NCBI RefSeq assembly: GCF_002209565.1
Contig: NZ_NJIH01000003.1
Coordinates: forward strand, 788,819-852,818
Length of the DNA stretch: 64,000 nucleotides
Direction of reading: 5' to 3'
Origin: Candidimonas nitroreducens
Lineage (GTDB): Bacteria > Pseudomonadota > Gammaproteobacteria > Burkholderiales > Burkholderiaceae_B
Shown here: positions 1 to 8,405 of the stretch, piece by piece
How positions within the stretch are numbered: the stretch's first letter is position 1
How the letters are laid out: each line of letters opens with the position of its first letter
Made by a program: the position numbers and the translations under genes
Notes under the pieces: model-generated
Databases searched by the model: none
The model's input: only the letters and a program-made list of their open reading frames with translations
What the model was told of the DNA's origin: nothing

Positions 1-170
1 TCCACGACGTATCGCTCTTGACTTACAGCACGCCGCGCCGGCCGGCGGATGAATTATTGCAGCCGCTGCTAGATGCCGGCATCGATGTCCATGTCATCGG
101 CGACTGCCGCAACGCCCGGGATGTGCTGTCGGCCACCTCGGAGGGGTGCGCCGCGGGCATTGCGATCTAG
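1..170 (+). CDS. NADH:flavin oxidoreductase-like protein, C-terminal end (partial)
   Basis: Only the last 55 residues are present, read from base 3, with a TAG stop at 168-170. They contain the stretch VIGDCRNARDVLSATSEG near the end. This matches the C-terminal dinucleotide-binding part of old-yellow-enzyme-type reductases (2,4-dienoyl-CoA reductase / trimethylamine dehydrogenase family), where a GD motif contacts FAD and a final helix follows. The gene converges on the chloride channel gene with a 31-base gap. The catalytic barrel lies outside the window, so the substrate cannot be named. Confidence 0.6.
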   Translation, partial: HDVSLLTYSTPRRPADELLQPLLDAGIDVHVIGDCRNARDVLSATSEGCAAGIAI

Positions 171-201
171 GCGCGCGGGACGGCCCGGCCGCCGGATCCG
201 G

Positions 202-1536
202 TCAGTGCCGCTTCCACCACCTGAGCAGCCCGTACGACAGGTGGGCCTTTTCCTGCCCGACCGGCATATCGGGCACGACCTTGAGCCACGACGACTTTGA
301 ATACGCCAGGCGCTGGTCGGGGTAGACGCTGCGGTGGCCGATGATGAGGTAGGCGGCGATGGCGCCGCCGGCCACGTAGATCATGCCTACGGCGCCGCCG
401 AACAGTTCCACGCCCATCAGGATGGCGGCCAGGGGCGTGTTGGACGATGCCGCCACCACCGCGACCAGGCCGACCGCCGCGCCGAGCATCGGACTGATGC
501 CCAGCAAATGTGCGCAGGCATTGCCGGTAACGGCGCCTATGACGAACTGCGGGGTGACGATGCCGCCGTAGAAGCCCGAGCCGAGCGTAATGGCCACCAG
601 CAGGCTCTTCCAGAGGAATCCCAGATACGGCATGGGCTCGCCGGACAGGGCGCGATCCATCAGCGGCAGGCTCAGGCCCAGGTAGTCGGTAGGTATGGCC
701 AGGATCAGCAGTGCGAGCAGGATGCCGCCGGCCAGCGGCATCAGCGGCGGCCAGATGTCGTAGCGCAGCCGCAGGCGCTGGAACAGGTTGCGGCTGAAGT
801 GGATCAGGTCGACGAACAGCCAGGCGACCAGGCCGCAAACCATGCCGATGCCTATGGTCTCGATGAACAGCAGTTCCGAGAAGACTGGCAGCGACGGGAT
901 GTGATAGTACTGGTAGGGGATGCCCAGCCACCTGCTGACCTGGAATGAAGTGATGCCGGCGATGATGGCGGGGAACAGGAAGTCGTGGCGGATGCGGCCG
1001 ATGGCCAGCACTTCCACGCCATAGATGGCGCCGGCGATGGGTGTGCCGAATACGCTGGCAAAGCCGGCGCTGACGCCGCAGGCGACGATGCGGCGCTGCA
1101 GTTCGGTATTCAGCTTCAGCACGTGGCCTATGCCCGCCGCCAGCGAGGCCCCGATGTGCGAGCAAGGCCCTTCTTTGCCCGCCGAGCCGCCGCAGCTCAG
1201 GGTGATGAGCGCCGCCACCGGCTTGATGACGCAAGTCTTGAACGGCATCTTGCCGCCCTGGTCGTACACGGCCGCAAGCATGGAGTCTTTCAGGCCGGTC
1301 TTGTTGGCGCGGTATCCGTAATACAGCAGCAGGCCATTGAGCAGCCCGCCCACCGGCAGCAGGATCATCTGCGCCCACAGCGGCACGGCGGCGGATTTCC
1401 CGGTGAGGTAATACAGCGGCAGCAGGAACAGGCTGGTGCCGCAGCCGACCACCACCCCCGTCAGCGTCGCCAGCGCCAGCCACTGCGCCACGGTGGCAAG
1501 CATGAGCAGGGGCTCGACGAGGTCAAATCGCCTCAT
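202..1536 (-). CDS. ClC-family chloride channel/antiporter
   Basis: A 444-residue polytopic membrane protein, the usual length for bacterial ClC proteins. It should move chloride, possibly exchanging it for protons, across the inner membrane. Residues 117-124 read GSAGKEGP, the conserved G(K/R)EGP loop whose glutamate is the gate in characterised ClC proteins. A second filter segment, GSGFYGGIVTP, lies in the C-terminal half in the position of the GxFxP motif. Hydrophobic segments run through the whole protein. It is transcribed away from the ABC operon at 1911. A TATAAT-like hexamer lies at 1602-1607 on the minus strand, but no good -35 was found. Channel versus exchanger cannot be decided by eye. 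Confidence 0.9.
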   Translation of the reverse strand: MRRFDLVEPLLMLATVAQWLALATLTGVVVGCGTSLFLLPLYYLTGKSAAVPLWAQMILLPVGGLLNGLLLYYGYRANKTGLKDSMLAAVYDQGGKMPFKTCVIKPVAALITLSCGGSAGKEGPCSHIGASLAAGIGHVLKLNTELQRRIVACGVSAGFASVFGTPIAGAIYGVEVLAIGRIRHDFLFPAIIAGITSFQVSRWLGIPYQYYHIPSLPVFSELLFIETIGIGMVCGLVAWLFVDLIHFSRNLFQRLRLRYDIWPPLMPLAGGILLALLILAIPTDYLGLSLPLMDRALSGEPMPYLGFLWKSLLVAITLGSGFYGGIVTPQFVIGAVTGNACAHLLGISPMLGAAVGLVAVVAASSNTPLAAILMGVELFGGAVGMIYVAGGAIAAYLIIGHRSVYPDQRLAYSKSSWLKVVPDMPVGQEKAHLSYGLLRWWKRH

Positions 1537-1910
1537 GGGGGCGTATTTCCTGAAAATGGGTTGGCTACAAAATTGGCGAAAAAGCAGGCCGGCTGGCCGG
1601 AATTATAAGCGGAGGCTCGAGCGCGCCTGGTCGCAGCGGGTGCGAGATGCATCCAAGATCGCAGCGTCCGTAGCGGCCGGTAGCGCAGGGGGCAATAACA
1701 CAGGAGGCTTGAGCCCAAGGGCGCTCTTAAGCGTTTAGTAAGCGTATGACTCCTAATATCAAGCGTATGGCCTGGGCCTGTCTGTATCTATTTGCGGATA
1801 GGCCGGTTGGCAAAACTAAGTTCCTTCACTGCATTTGAAGTCCGATCAGAGATAGTGTTCGGCAAGAGTCGACGTCCTGCCTGGCACCCAAGAGACAAGG
1901 AGGACGAGTC
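1537..1910. other. 374-base divergent intergenic region
   Basis: There is no convincing gene between the chloride channel and the ABC binding protein. It holds the candidate channel promoter near 1602 and the repeated AAGCGT elements at 1729-1770. A strong Shine-Dalgarno sequence (AAGGAGGA, 1897-1904) serves the downstream GTG start. Confidence 0.6.
1729..1770 (+). promoter_or_regulatory. Three helically phased AAGCGT direct repeats
   Basis: AAGCGT followed by T/A-T-A/G occurs at 1729, 1740 and 1761. The offsets of 11 and 21 bases place all three on one face of the helix. They lie 140-180 bases upstream of the binding-protein gene. A regulator-binding array is an inference from spacing; no regulator gene adjoins it. 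Confidence 0.35.
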
Positions 1911-2924
1911 GTGTTGTTATCAAAATTCCACAAGTGCGCCGCCTACATGCTGGGTGGCGTGTTGGCTGGCCTGTTCATAAGCCCGCCTGCACCCGCCGCC
2001 GCGGCGGAAAGCTCGGTCGTCGTCTACACCCCGCTGAAGGCGGGGCCGGTGCGGCAGCTACTGCAGAAATTCACCGCGGACACCGGCGTGAAATTCAGCA
2101 TGGTCACCGCCAACACAGGCACGCTGCTCAATCGCGTGAAGGCCGAATCTTCACACCCGAATGGCGATGTGCTGCTGAGCCTGGGCGGCGCAAACCTGCA
2201 GACGGCCTCGGCCTTGATCGAGCCCTACACTCCGCCGAACGCAAAGAAAATCCGGCCCGAATTCGATGTCCATGCGCTGTGGACGCCGTTCAGTGCCGCG
2301 ACGGTGGTGGTGGCCATAAACACCAAAGAAGTTCCCAAGGCCGACAGGCCGGACAGCTGGAAGGCCCTTACCGACCCGAAATGGAAAGGCAAGATCGCGT
2401 CGACCCAGGCGGATTTGTCGGGCAATGCCTTTCAGGCGCTTGCCACGGTTTTGCTGACGCAGCCAACCGAAGAGCAAGGCTGGGCCTTGTACAAGGGCCT
2501 GTTGAAGAATTATGAATTCGCCAACAGCGCGGGTGCGGTCGCCAGACTGGTCAACGATGGCGAATATCCCATAGGCATACTTCTGGAAGACAACGCGCTC
2601 GATTATGTGCGCGCCGGCGGCCCCGTCGTCATCATGTACCCCAAGGAAGGCACGTCGGTGATTCCCGATGGCATGGCCATCATCAAGGGCGCGCCGCATC
2701 AAGAGGCTGCCCGCAAGCTGATCAACTGGGTGCTGAGCGACAACGGGCAACAGGCCATCGTAAAGCTGCTGTCCCGCCGCCCCGTTACCAACATCGACGT
2801 AGCGCCCAGTGGCGCGGTGTCTCTGGACAAGATCAAGCGCGTCAAGTTCGACATGAAGTATGTCGGCAGCCATACCGACGCCTGGGTCAAGAAGTGGAGA
2901 GCCCTGAACGATTCTCTGCGCTAA
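1911..2924 (+). CDS. Periplasmic binding protein of an iron/phosphonate-type ABC importer
   Basis: A 337-residue extracellular solute-binding protein (COG1840 AfuA/FbpA-like fold). The GTG start is set by AAGGAGGA six bases upstream. A Sec signal peptide occupies about residues 1-32, ending in an alanine-rich stretch before SSVVVYTP, the typical first strand. The phrase WKALTDPKWKGKIA is the family hallmark. The ligand could be ferric iron, 2-aminoethylphosphonate, thiamine or a related molecule. I do not see the adjacent tyrosine pair used by ferric-binding members, so iron is uncertain. It forms one transporter with the ATPase at 3412 and permease at 4497, although an antisense NUDIX gene separates them. 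Its stop overlaps the NUDIX stop by 4 bases. Confidence 0.85.
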   Translation: MLLSKFHKCAAYMLGGVLAGLFISPPAPAAAAESSVVVYTPLKAGPVRQLLQKFTADTGVKFSMVTANTGTLLNRVKAESSHPNGDVLLSLGGANLQTASALIEPYTPPNAKKIRPEFDVHALWTPFSAATVVVAINTKEVPKADRPDSWKALTDPKWKGKIASTQADLSGNAFQALATVLLTQPTEEQGWALYKGLLKNYEFANSAGAVARLVNDGEYPIGILLEDNALDYVRAGGPVVIMYPKEGTSVIPDGMAIIKGAPHQEAARKLINWVLSDNGQQAIVKLLSRRPVTNIDVAPSGAVSLDKIKRVKFDMKYVGSHTDAWVKKWRALNDSLR

Positions 2925-3358
2925 AGCTTCAGGGCGGCGGCAATGATGTCGGCATGGTCGAAGGCCAGCGGCGGAAGCGCATCGATGGGATACCACTGCG
3001 TTTCCGCTGCGTCGTCTGCAGCCTTGGCCTGCCCCTTTCTTGCGGCCGGCAGCTTTCCCAGGAAAGCCACCGTTATGGCGCGGCCGCGCGGATCCCGGCC
3101 AGGCTTGCCGAAGGCGCCGATCTGGATCAAGGGGACGTTCGCGATGTGGGTTTCTTCGGCCAGCTCGCGCGCCGCCCCGTCCATGAGGTCTTCGTCCAAT
3201 TCCAGGCGGCCGCCCGGCAGGGCCCAGCGCCCTGCATATGGGTCGAACTTGCGGCGAATCAGAAGAATAGTTGGTGATGGTTTGCCGGTGCTCAGCAGCA
3301 CGACGTCCGTGCAAAGTTCGAACTGCCCTGCGCGTGTCATTTTCGATGCTTCGGTCAT
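2921..3358 (-). CDS. NUDIX hydrolase
   Basis: A 145-residue NUDIX hydrolase, expected to cleave a nucleoside diphosphate linked to another group (ADP-ribose or oxidised nucleotides are common substrates). The box is at residues 50-72: G50, E56, R64-E65 and E68-E69 are all present, but the glycine before the last hydrophobic residue is histidine. The start at 3358 is preferred over the upstream ATG at 3418, because the longer form would run over the start of the divergent ATPase gene. It lies antisense inside an ABC importer operon, between binding protein and ATPase. There is no helix-turn-helix domain, so it is not an obvious NrtR-type regulator. Confidence 0.85.
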   Translation of the reverse strand: MTEASKMTRAGQFELCTDVVLLSTGKPSPTILLIRRKFDPYAGRWALPGGRLELDEDLMDGAARELAEETHIANVPLIQIGAFGKPGRDPRGRAITVAFLGKLPAARKGQAKAADDAAETQWYPIDALPPLAFDHADIIAAALKL

Positions 3359-3411
3359 GATGTAGCCCCATTTCCTGTGATTGCTATTCCTTGCTGCATG
3401 GGGAGCCATGA

Positions 3412-4500
3412 ATGTCAAATATCAAAGTCCTGGAACTGAATAAATCTTATGGCTCTTCAAAGCTCGTGCTTGACAATATTAATATCGATATCTCGTCCGG
3501 GGAATTTTTTACTTTGCTGGGCCCTAGCGGTTGCGGCAAAACTACGCTGCTAAAGGTTATATCGGGGTTCCTGCCGCACAATTCGGGCGAGGTCTTTTTT
3601 GGCACCGAGCGTGTCGACAAGCTGCCGCCGCACCGGCGCGGCATCGGCATGGTGTTCCAGGACTACGCCATTTTTCCGCATCTGACGGTGCGCCAGAACA
3701 TTGCTTTCGGGTTGAAGGTGCGCAAGATGGCGGCGGCTGAAAGCGCCCGGCGCGTGGCCGACGCAATCCGGCTGGTACGCCTCGATGGTTTGGAAGATCG
3801 AATGCCTTCGTCCCTGTCCGGCGGCCAGCAGCAGCGCGTGGGCATCGCGCGGGCGCTGGCGATCCAGCCCAGGCTGCTGCTGATGGACGAGCCGCTATCC
3901 AACCTCGACGCAAAATTGCGTGTCGAGATGCGCGACGACATCCGCAAGATCCAGCGTGATCAGGGCCTTACCACCATATATGTGACGCACGACCAGGAAG
4001 AGGCGCTGGCCATATCGGATCGCATTTGCGTGCTCAGCGCCGGGAAGGTTCAGCAGATCGATCGCCCCGACAGGATTTACCGCCACCCGGCCAATATGTT
4101 CGTGGCCAGCTTTCTCGGGTCGATGAATTTTCTTGCGGTGCGGGCCGAGAGAGGAAGGCTCGTGGCCGATGCGGGGAACGGTACGATCGAACTGAATGTG
4201 CCTGTCGTAGCAGATGTTGCCGAAGGCGCCTATACGCTGGGCTTTCGTCCGGAGGCGGTCGACGTCGGCGGCGGCGACCCCGACAGCCTGCGCATCGAAG
4301 CCAAGCTTCAATACATTACCTACTTGGGGCGTGAAGCGATCCTGACCCTGGCCGCGCATGGGGTTTCCATATCGGCAAACCTGCGGGATCGCGACATCGG
4401 GCATGCCTACAAGGAAGGCGACATGCTGCCGCTGCGCATACGGCGCGAGCAGCTCAAGCTGTTTGCGCCCGATGGCGTGCTTGCCCACGACGGCCTGTGA
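3412..4500 (+). CDS. ABC importer ATPase, PotA/FbpC type
   Basis: A 362-residue ATP-binding subunit that powers the importer formed with the products of 1911 and 4497. Walker A GPSGCGKTT is at residues 37-45, the signature LSGGQQQR at 135-142, Walker B LLLMDE at 155-160 and the switch histidine in VTHDQ near 196. Residues from about 240 form a TOBE-type regulatory domain (GFRPEAVDV). GGGGAG at 3399-3405 is the ribosome site for the ATG. The permease start overlaps its stop codon, indicating translational coupling. Confidence 0.92.
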   Translation: MSNIKVLELNKSYGSSKLVLDNINIDISSGEFFTLLGPSGCGKTTLLKVISGFLPHNSGEVFFGTERVDKLPPHRRGIGMVFQDYAIFPHLTVRQNIAFGLKVRKMAAAESARRVADAIRLVRLDGLEDRMPSSLSGGQQQRVGIARALAIQPRLLLMDEPLSNLDAKLRVEMRDDIRKIQRDQGLTTIYVTHDQEEALAISDRICVLSAGKVQQIDRPDRIYRHPANMFVASFLGSMNFLAVRAERGRLVADAGNGTIELNVPVVADVAEGAYTLGFRPEAVDVGGGDPDSLRIEAKLQYITYLGREAILTLAAHGVSISANLRDRDIGHAYKEGDMLPLRIRREQLKLFAPDGVLAHDGL

Positions 4501-6146
4501 TCATGCGCAAGCACTTTACCGATATCTGGCGTGTCTCCCTGCTTCTGGGCTGGCTGATTCTGGCGGCCCTGCTGTTGTACCCGCTGCGCACGATCATAGC
4601 GGCCAGCTTCAAGAGTAATGCCGACGGCCATTTCACGCTCCAGCACTATGTCGACGTCTTTACCAAGCACATCTACTATCACGACCTGATCAATACGTTC
4701 ATCGGCGGCTTCGGGGGAATGATAGGGTCATTGGTGCTGGGCGTTGCGCTGGCCGCGCTCGTCACGCGATTCAAGGTGCGCGGCCCTACCGTAATCTCGT
4801 CGCTGGCCGTCATCGCGCTGGTGACCCCGCCTTTCATCGGCGCCTACGCATGGATCATTCTGCTGGGCTATGACGGCGTCATCCGGCAAGCGCTATTGAG
4901 CATCGGCATTCCCTGCCCGACCATATACGGCGCGGGGGGCGTCATCTTCGTCTTCAGCCTGAAGTTCTTTCCCTATGTATTCCTGATCGTTTCCGCGGCG
5001 CTGCGCAACGTCAATTCTTCGCTGGAAGAGGCGGCCGAGCTGCTCGGTATGCCGCCGGGCCAAAGGTTCTGGAAGGTAACCCTGCGCCTGATCGCGCCGG
5101 CGGTCTCGGCATCGGGACTGCTGACATTCATACTCTCGGTGGCAGACTTCGGCACGCCGCGCTTCATCGGCCACGACTTCCAGACACTGTCCACGCAGGC
5201 ATACATCCTGTTCTCGTCCGAGACCGGCGAAAACCCCGGCATGGCTTCGACGATCAGCCTCGTCCTGCTGGCCATTTCGCTGGTGCTCGTGCTTGGGCAG
5301 CGATGGTTCGTGCGGCACGACCTGTCGCAAGGCTCGAAATCCCGGCCGCGGCCCCCGCGCGAAATGTCGCTGGGTACAAGCATACTCGTACACGGCGTTT
5401 GCTACCTTATCGCCGTGGTGGGCGTACTGCCCATGATCACTGTTTTCGTCGAGTCGTTCCGCAAGAAGAACGGCCCCGTCTTCATGCCGGGCTTCAGCCT
5501 GGACAGCTATCGGCAAGTGCTGGGCGAGGTGCCGGTGGCAATCGAGAATTCGCTGCTCTATGCAGGCGTGGCGGTGGTCGGTATCGTCATCGTCGGCACG
5601 GTACTGGGATACATCATCGTCCGGAAACGAAACTTTTTTTCCACGGCTCTCGACGCCGCCCTGACCATTCCCTACATCGTGCCCGGCATCGTCATGGGTA
5701 TCGCCTACGCCGCAAGCTTCAACACTGGCGCCATAGCCATTACCGGCACGGCCACCATCATCATCCTGCAATTGTTCATACGGCGGCTGCCCTACGCCAT
5801 GCGCGCCATGATCGCGGCCTTGCAGCAGGTCAGCCCCAGCATAGAAGACGCCGCGATCAGCCTGGGATACAGCCCCCTCAAAGTCCTGCTGAGGGTTACC
5901 GTGCCCTTGATAGGCCCGGGCATCCTGGCCGGCGCAATCATGAGCTTCATAACGGCCATCAACGAATTGTCGGCCACCCTGGTGCTTTATGTAGGCAACA
6001 CCGTCACCATGCCGGTTCAGATATTCGAGCTGGTGGATCAGGGCGAGTACGGAACGGCCTCGGCGCTGTCGTCGATTTTGCTGCTGGTGACGACCATCCT
6101 GGTCTACATCGCGTTCCGCGTGGGGGGCGGGCGGCAGATGATGTGA
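4497..6146 (+). CDS. ABC importer permease with two fused transmembrane domains
   Basis: A 549-residue inner-membrane permease containing two homologous halves, as in FbpB, ThiP and PhnU/V-type fused permeases. Each half has the EAA loop that docks on the ATPase: EEAAELLGMPPGQRFWKV near residue 180 and EDAAISLGYSPLKVLLRV near residue 450. About twelve hydrophobic segments are visible. The GTG at 4497 overlaps the ATPase stop; an ATG at 4503 is an alternative start, and neither has a strong Shine-Dalgarno sequence. A short hairpin follows the stop at 6166-6181 (CGGCTC, loop GATT, GAGCCG) without a T run. The imported substrate is undetermined. Confidence 0.88.
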   Translation: MIMRKHFTDIWRVSLLLGWLILAALLLYPLRTIIAASFKSNADGHFTLQHYVDVFTKHIYYHDLINTFIGGFGGMIGSLVLGVALAALVTRFKVRGPTVISSLAVIALVTPPFIGAYAWIILLGYDGVIRQALLSIGIPCPTIYGAGGVIFVFSLKFFPYVFLIVSAALRNVNSSLEEAAELLGMPPGQRFWKVTLRLIAPAVSASGLLTFILSVADFGTPRFIGHDFQTLSTQAYILFSSETGENPGMASTISLVLLAISLVLVLGQRWFVRHDLSQGSKSRPRPPREMSLGTSILVHGVCYLIAVVGVLPMITVFVESFRKKNGPVFMPGFSLDSYRQVLGEVPVAIENSLLYAGVAVVGIVIVGTVLGYIIVRKRNFFSTALDAALTIPYIVPGIVMGIAYAASFNTGAIAITGTATIIILQLFIRRLPYAMRAMIAALQQVSPSIEDAAISLGYSPLKVLLRVTVPLIGPGILAGAIMSFITAINELSATLVLYVGNTVTMPVQIFELVDQGEYGTASALSSILLLVTTILVYIAFRVGGGRQMM

Positions 6147-6298
6147 CTAAGCGGCCGCGTCGTCGCGGCTCGATTGAGCCGTGGCCCCCAAGTCTCAGTG
6201 CGGTTTTATCACTCCAGCCAGCTCATGCCATGATAAGTTTCATGCGGAGTGGGTAAGCAATTTTTATGAATGGGAGAGGCAAGCAGGTATAAGCCTTT

Positions 6299-6583
6299 TC
6301 AAGCAGCGCGCTTTTCTTGTTCCGCCACCTTCTCTGCCAGCCAGATCTTCATGAGCGATTGGTAGGGCACGTCCATCTTGTTGGCTAGTGCCTTGATGTG
6401 ATCCAGCAGGGCATCGGGCAGGCGCAAGGAGATGGAGGTGGTGGACGGCTTGAGGTTGGGCAGTACTGCACGTACCGACTTTGACGAGTCGAAGTATTTG
6501 GTCGAGTCGTTGTTTGATGCTTCCCAGAAAGCCCGCTCTTCGGCTTCCGAGGCGAATTTCGGGATTGGCTTAGTCTTGCTCAT
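6299..6583 (-). CDS. brnA: BrnA-family antitoxin
   Basis: A 94-residue antitoxin with a C-terminal ribbon-helix-helix DNA-binding part (SISLRLPDALLDHIKALANK, about 51-70) and an N-terminal toxin-neutralising segment rich in acidic residues (EEERAFWE). In the family, BrnA binds BrnT and represses their shared promoter. The gene follows brnT and overlaps it by 14 bases, the standard toxin-first order of brnTA. The operator is expected to be the 39-bp palindrome at 6865-6903. Confidence 0.88.
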   Translation of the reverse strand: MSKTKPIPKFASEAEERAFWEASNNDSTKYFDSSKSVRAVLPNLKPSTTSISLRLPDALLDHIKALANKMDVPYQSLMKIWLAEKVAEQEKRAA

Positions 6584-6869
6584 ATTCCTTACGCTCCTTG
6601 CGATGCATGTCGCGCGCTGAAATCACACGGATGAGTGTATCGTTGGCCCGCAGGGTGAAGATGACGGTTAGCAGGCGTCCTTCGTGCGTGCATCCCAAGG
6701 CTCGAATCCGCTGTTCCACTTGGCTGTGCTTGTCGTCCAAAGTGACGATCAGGGGATGATTGAAAAACACGGCTTCTGCTTCTTGTATGGAAACATCGTG
6801 GCTATGAGCGTTCTTGCGCTCGTTGCCGTGATTCCAATCGAAGCCAATGATTTTATTGAAATCAATCAT
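6570..6869 (-). CDS. brnT: BrnT-family ribonuclease toxin
   Basis: A 99-residue toxin of the BrnT family, RelE-like ribonucleases that stop translation when antitoxin is lost. Family hallmarks are an early FDWNHGNERKNAHSHDVS block (equivalent to F-W-D-K-N-KHGVSF) and the terminal RVISARDMHRKERKEYE block carrying the basic active-site residues. Its ATG lies inside a perfect palindrome that must also contain or touch the promoter, so the toxin-antitoxin complex can block both initiation and clearance. The pair lies in an AT-richer patch with a second toxin-antitoxin pair 2 kb away. Confidence 0.88.
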   Translation of the reverse strand: MIDFNKIIGFDWNHGNERKNAHSHDVSIQEAEAVFFNHPLIVTLDDKHSQVEQRIRALGCTHEGRLLTVIFTLRANDTLIRVISARDMHRKERKEYEQD

Positions 6870-6903
6870 GATTTGTATATTATCATAATATACAAATCAT
6901 GAT
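6865..6903. promoter_or_regulatory. 39-bp perfect palindrome over the brnT start (brnTA operator)
   Basis: Arms of 19 bases (atcatgatttgtatattat and its exact complement) flank one central base. The sequence is extremely AT-rich and covers the brnT start codon. Autoregulation by a BrnT-BrnA complex is known for the family; that this palindrome is the site is inference from position and symmetry. Confidence 0.75.
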
Positions 6904-7004
6904 GTGAATTCAGGGCGGCGTATTTCTATTAGAAAGGCACCGGAAGGCCTGGGGTTGAGCTGGCGGGAATTGCCGGCCTTGACGAGGTTGACTTTGGCGT
7001 CAAT

Positions 7005-7529
7005 TCACCGCCGCGGCCACAGCCGGCAGTATTTCTCGCTGCTTTCCAGGTTCGGCCCGGTGCTGCCGTCGGCTCGCACTATTTTGAGCCAGCCGTCCGG
7101 GTCAGACCGGGTGGGCCTGTCTCCGCAGTTGTTGTGTACCCAATGGATGCCGCCCTTGAAGGGTATGCCGCAGGCTTGAACCTTGTCGCCCACTTCTATG
7201 GTGTTCAAGGGTTCGGGCACTTTTTTTGAATGTGGCTGGTAGCCGGAGGCGAACACGTTGTCTATGGCGACGTCGTAAGTTTGCCCGTCGCCGCCGCGCA
7301 GTTTCAGGTGCGTGTGCGACAGCTCGACGCCTTTTTTGTACATGCCGTGCCTGAATTTTGGCGGTGAAACCACTTGGCCTACGAGCAAGGTGCCGCCGGA
7401 GGCCCTGCATATCTGCGCGTCTTTGGAAAGCGCGCTTGCGGTCTGGGATGCCAGAACCAGCGCGGCGCCGATAAGGGCATGGGTTGATAGCCAGGTGAGG
7501 CGGCTCGCGTGCATGCGTAAAAGTGACAT
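7005..7529 (-). CDS. Small secreted protein of unknown function
   Basis: A 174-residue protein with an N-terminal signal peptide (about residues 1-34, ending SQTASA). The start at 7529 puts the signal peptide at the N-terminus; a longer in-frame start at 7580 would add a charged extension and is less likely. The mature part has four or five cysteines and a run VGDKVQACGIPFKGGIHW followed by DGWLKIV. This weakly recalls DUF3465-type proteins with a small beta-barrel. I do not recognise a firm family. It lies between brnTA and the GFA gene, with no clear operon partner. Confidence 0.6.
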   Translation of the reverse strand: MSLLRMHASRLTWLSTHALIGAALVLASQTASALSKDAQICRASGGTLLVGQVVSPPKFRHGMYKKGVELSHTHLKLRGGDGQTYDVAIDNVFASGYQPHSKKVPEPLNTIEVGDKVQACGIPFKGGIHWVHNNCGDRPTRSDPDGWLKIVRADGSTGPNLESSEKYCRLWPRR

Positions 7530-7631
7530 TGGATTTTCTCTGTCTATTGAGAACGGTAGATTACGGCTGGAAATTATCATAAGAATAATCCGGCTTTGCC
7601 GTAAGTACGCTCCGTTGACAGTTAGGCTTTG

Positions 7632-8033
7632 TCAGTTCGCGGGAGGCCATTCGGGGTGGCTGGCTTGGGTGTTGGTTTCCAGCCATGGCACGTCGTGCGA
7701 CGTCCAAATGTGCATGACTGGCTTCACGCCAGGGTCGTCGTCAAGGGTTGGCACGCGCAGGATGAGGTGCGGCTGTGCGGGGCGCTCCGCAATAAGATGG
7801 CTGCCGCAAAGCGAACAGAAGTGCCGGAATTTCCCTGGAGACGATTGGAAAGACCGTACATGATGCACTCCCGCAGTCCACTGGAATCGGTCACGCATGA
7901 CGCGGGCCGTTGTCGTGAATGCGGCGGCGTGGGCCTTGCGGCATGTCTTGCAATGGCAGTGCGTAATAGGTGAGTCCAGGCCTTGGATCTGATAGCGAAC
8001 GGATCCGCATAGGCAACTGCCTGTCAGTGACAT
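7632..8033 (-). CDS. GFA/CENP-V family zinc protein
   Basis: A 133-residue protein of the glutathione-dependent formaldehyde-activating (Gfa/CENP-V) fold. Zinc-binding cysteines are in CLCGSV (residues 7-9), CHCKTCRK (about 26-33) and FCSLCGS (about 72-78), in the order usual for the family. Members often bind glutathione adducts or zinc, but most have no proven activity. AGGGGAAACC just upstream is a good ribosome site. It is a single gene in the accessory patch, divergent from the VapB-like gene. Confidence 0.85.
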   Translation of the reverse strand: MSLTGSCLCGSVRYQIQGLDSPITHCHCKTCRKAHAAAFTTTARVMRDRFQWTAGVHHVRSFQSSPGKFRHFCSLCGSHLIAERPAQPHLILRVPTLDDDPGVKPVMHIWTSHDVPWLETNTQASHPEWPPAN

Positions 8034-8111
8034 TGGTTTCCCCTAAAAGAGTGATGGAAAGCCAGCCGGCAAGCGCTGGATGCCTGACTCGGATGTCTGG
8101 CTCTGAGAGAG

Positions 8112-8135
8112 TAAGTGGAGCTATCCACTTATAAT
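8112..8135 (+). promoter_or_regulatory. Operator palindrome and -10 box of the VapBC-type locus
   Basis: TAAGTGGA (8112-8119), a 4-base spacer and TCCACTTA (8124-8131) form a perfect inverted repeat. It runs straight into TATAAT (8130-8135), a consensus -10 hexamer. The start codon of the antitoxin lies 37 bases further on. Repression by the antitoxin-toxin complex is inferred from family behaviour. Confidence 0.6.
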
Positions 8136-8171
8136 ATAAAATATATGTGTTTACTGCTATGGGGTACGAAA

Positions 8172-8402
8172 ATGTCGCAAATCACTTTGTACCTGGATGA
8201 AGGCACACAGGAATTGATCGAGCGCTCGGCAAAGGCGCAGGGTGTGTCGAAAAGCCGCTGGGTGGCCGATCTTATCCGCAAGCATGCCGGAGAGGCGTGG
8301 CCGCAGGACTGTCTTGATCTGGCAGGCCGCTTTCCGGATTTCCCACTGCGCGACGAACCTGCAGAGCCGTCTGCAGAGGATGCCGCGCGACTCGGGTGGT
8401 AG
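8172..8402 (+). CDS. Ribbon-helix-helix antitoxin (VapB/CopG type)
   Basis: A 76-residue protein with an N-terminal ribbon-helix-helix domain: SQITLYLDEGTQELIERSAKA (beta strand then helix) and SKSRWVADLIRKHA (second helix). The acidic C-terminus (PAEPSAEDAARLGW) would wrap the toxin. The ATG at 8172 follows GGGG at 8161-8164. It is the first gene of a two-gene operon, three bases before the PIN-domain toxin. Confidence 0.85.
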   Translation: MSQITLYLDEGTQELIERSAKAQGVSKSRWVADLIRKHAGEAWPQDCLDLAGRFPDFPLRDEPAEPSAEDAARLGW

Positions 8403-8405
8403 GTA

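Noticed and set aside
1911..6146. Naming the importer as a ferric iron (fbpABC) system
   Set aside because: The family fits, but I see no tyrosine pair for ferric binding in the receptor, so the ligand is left open.
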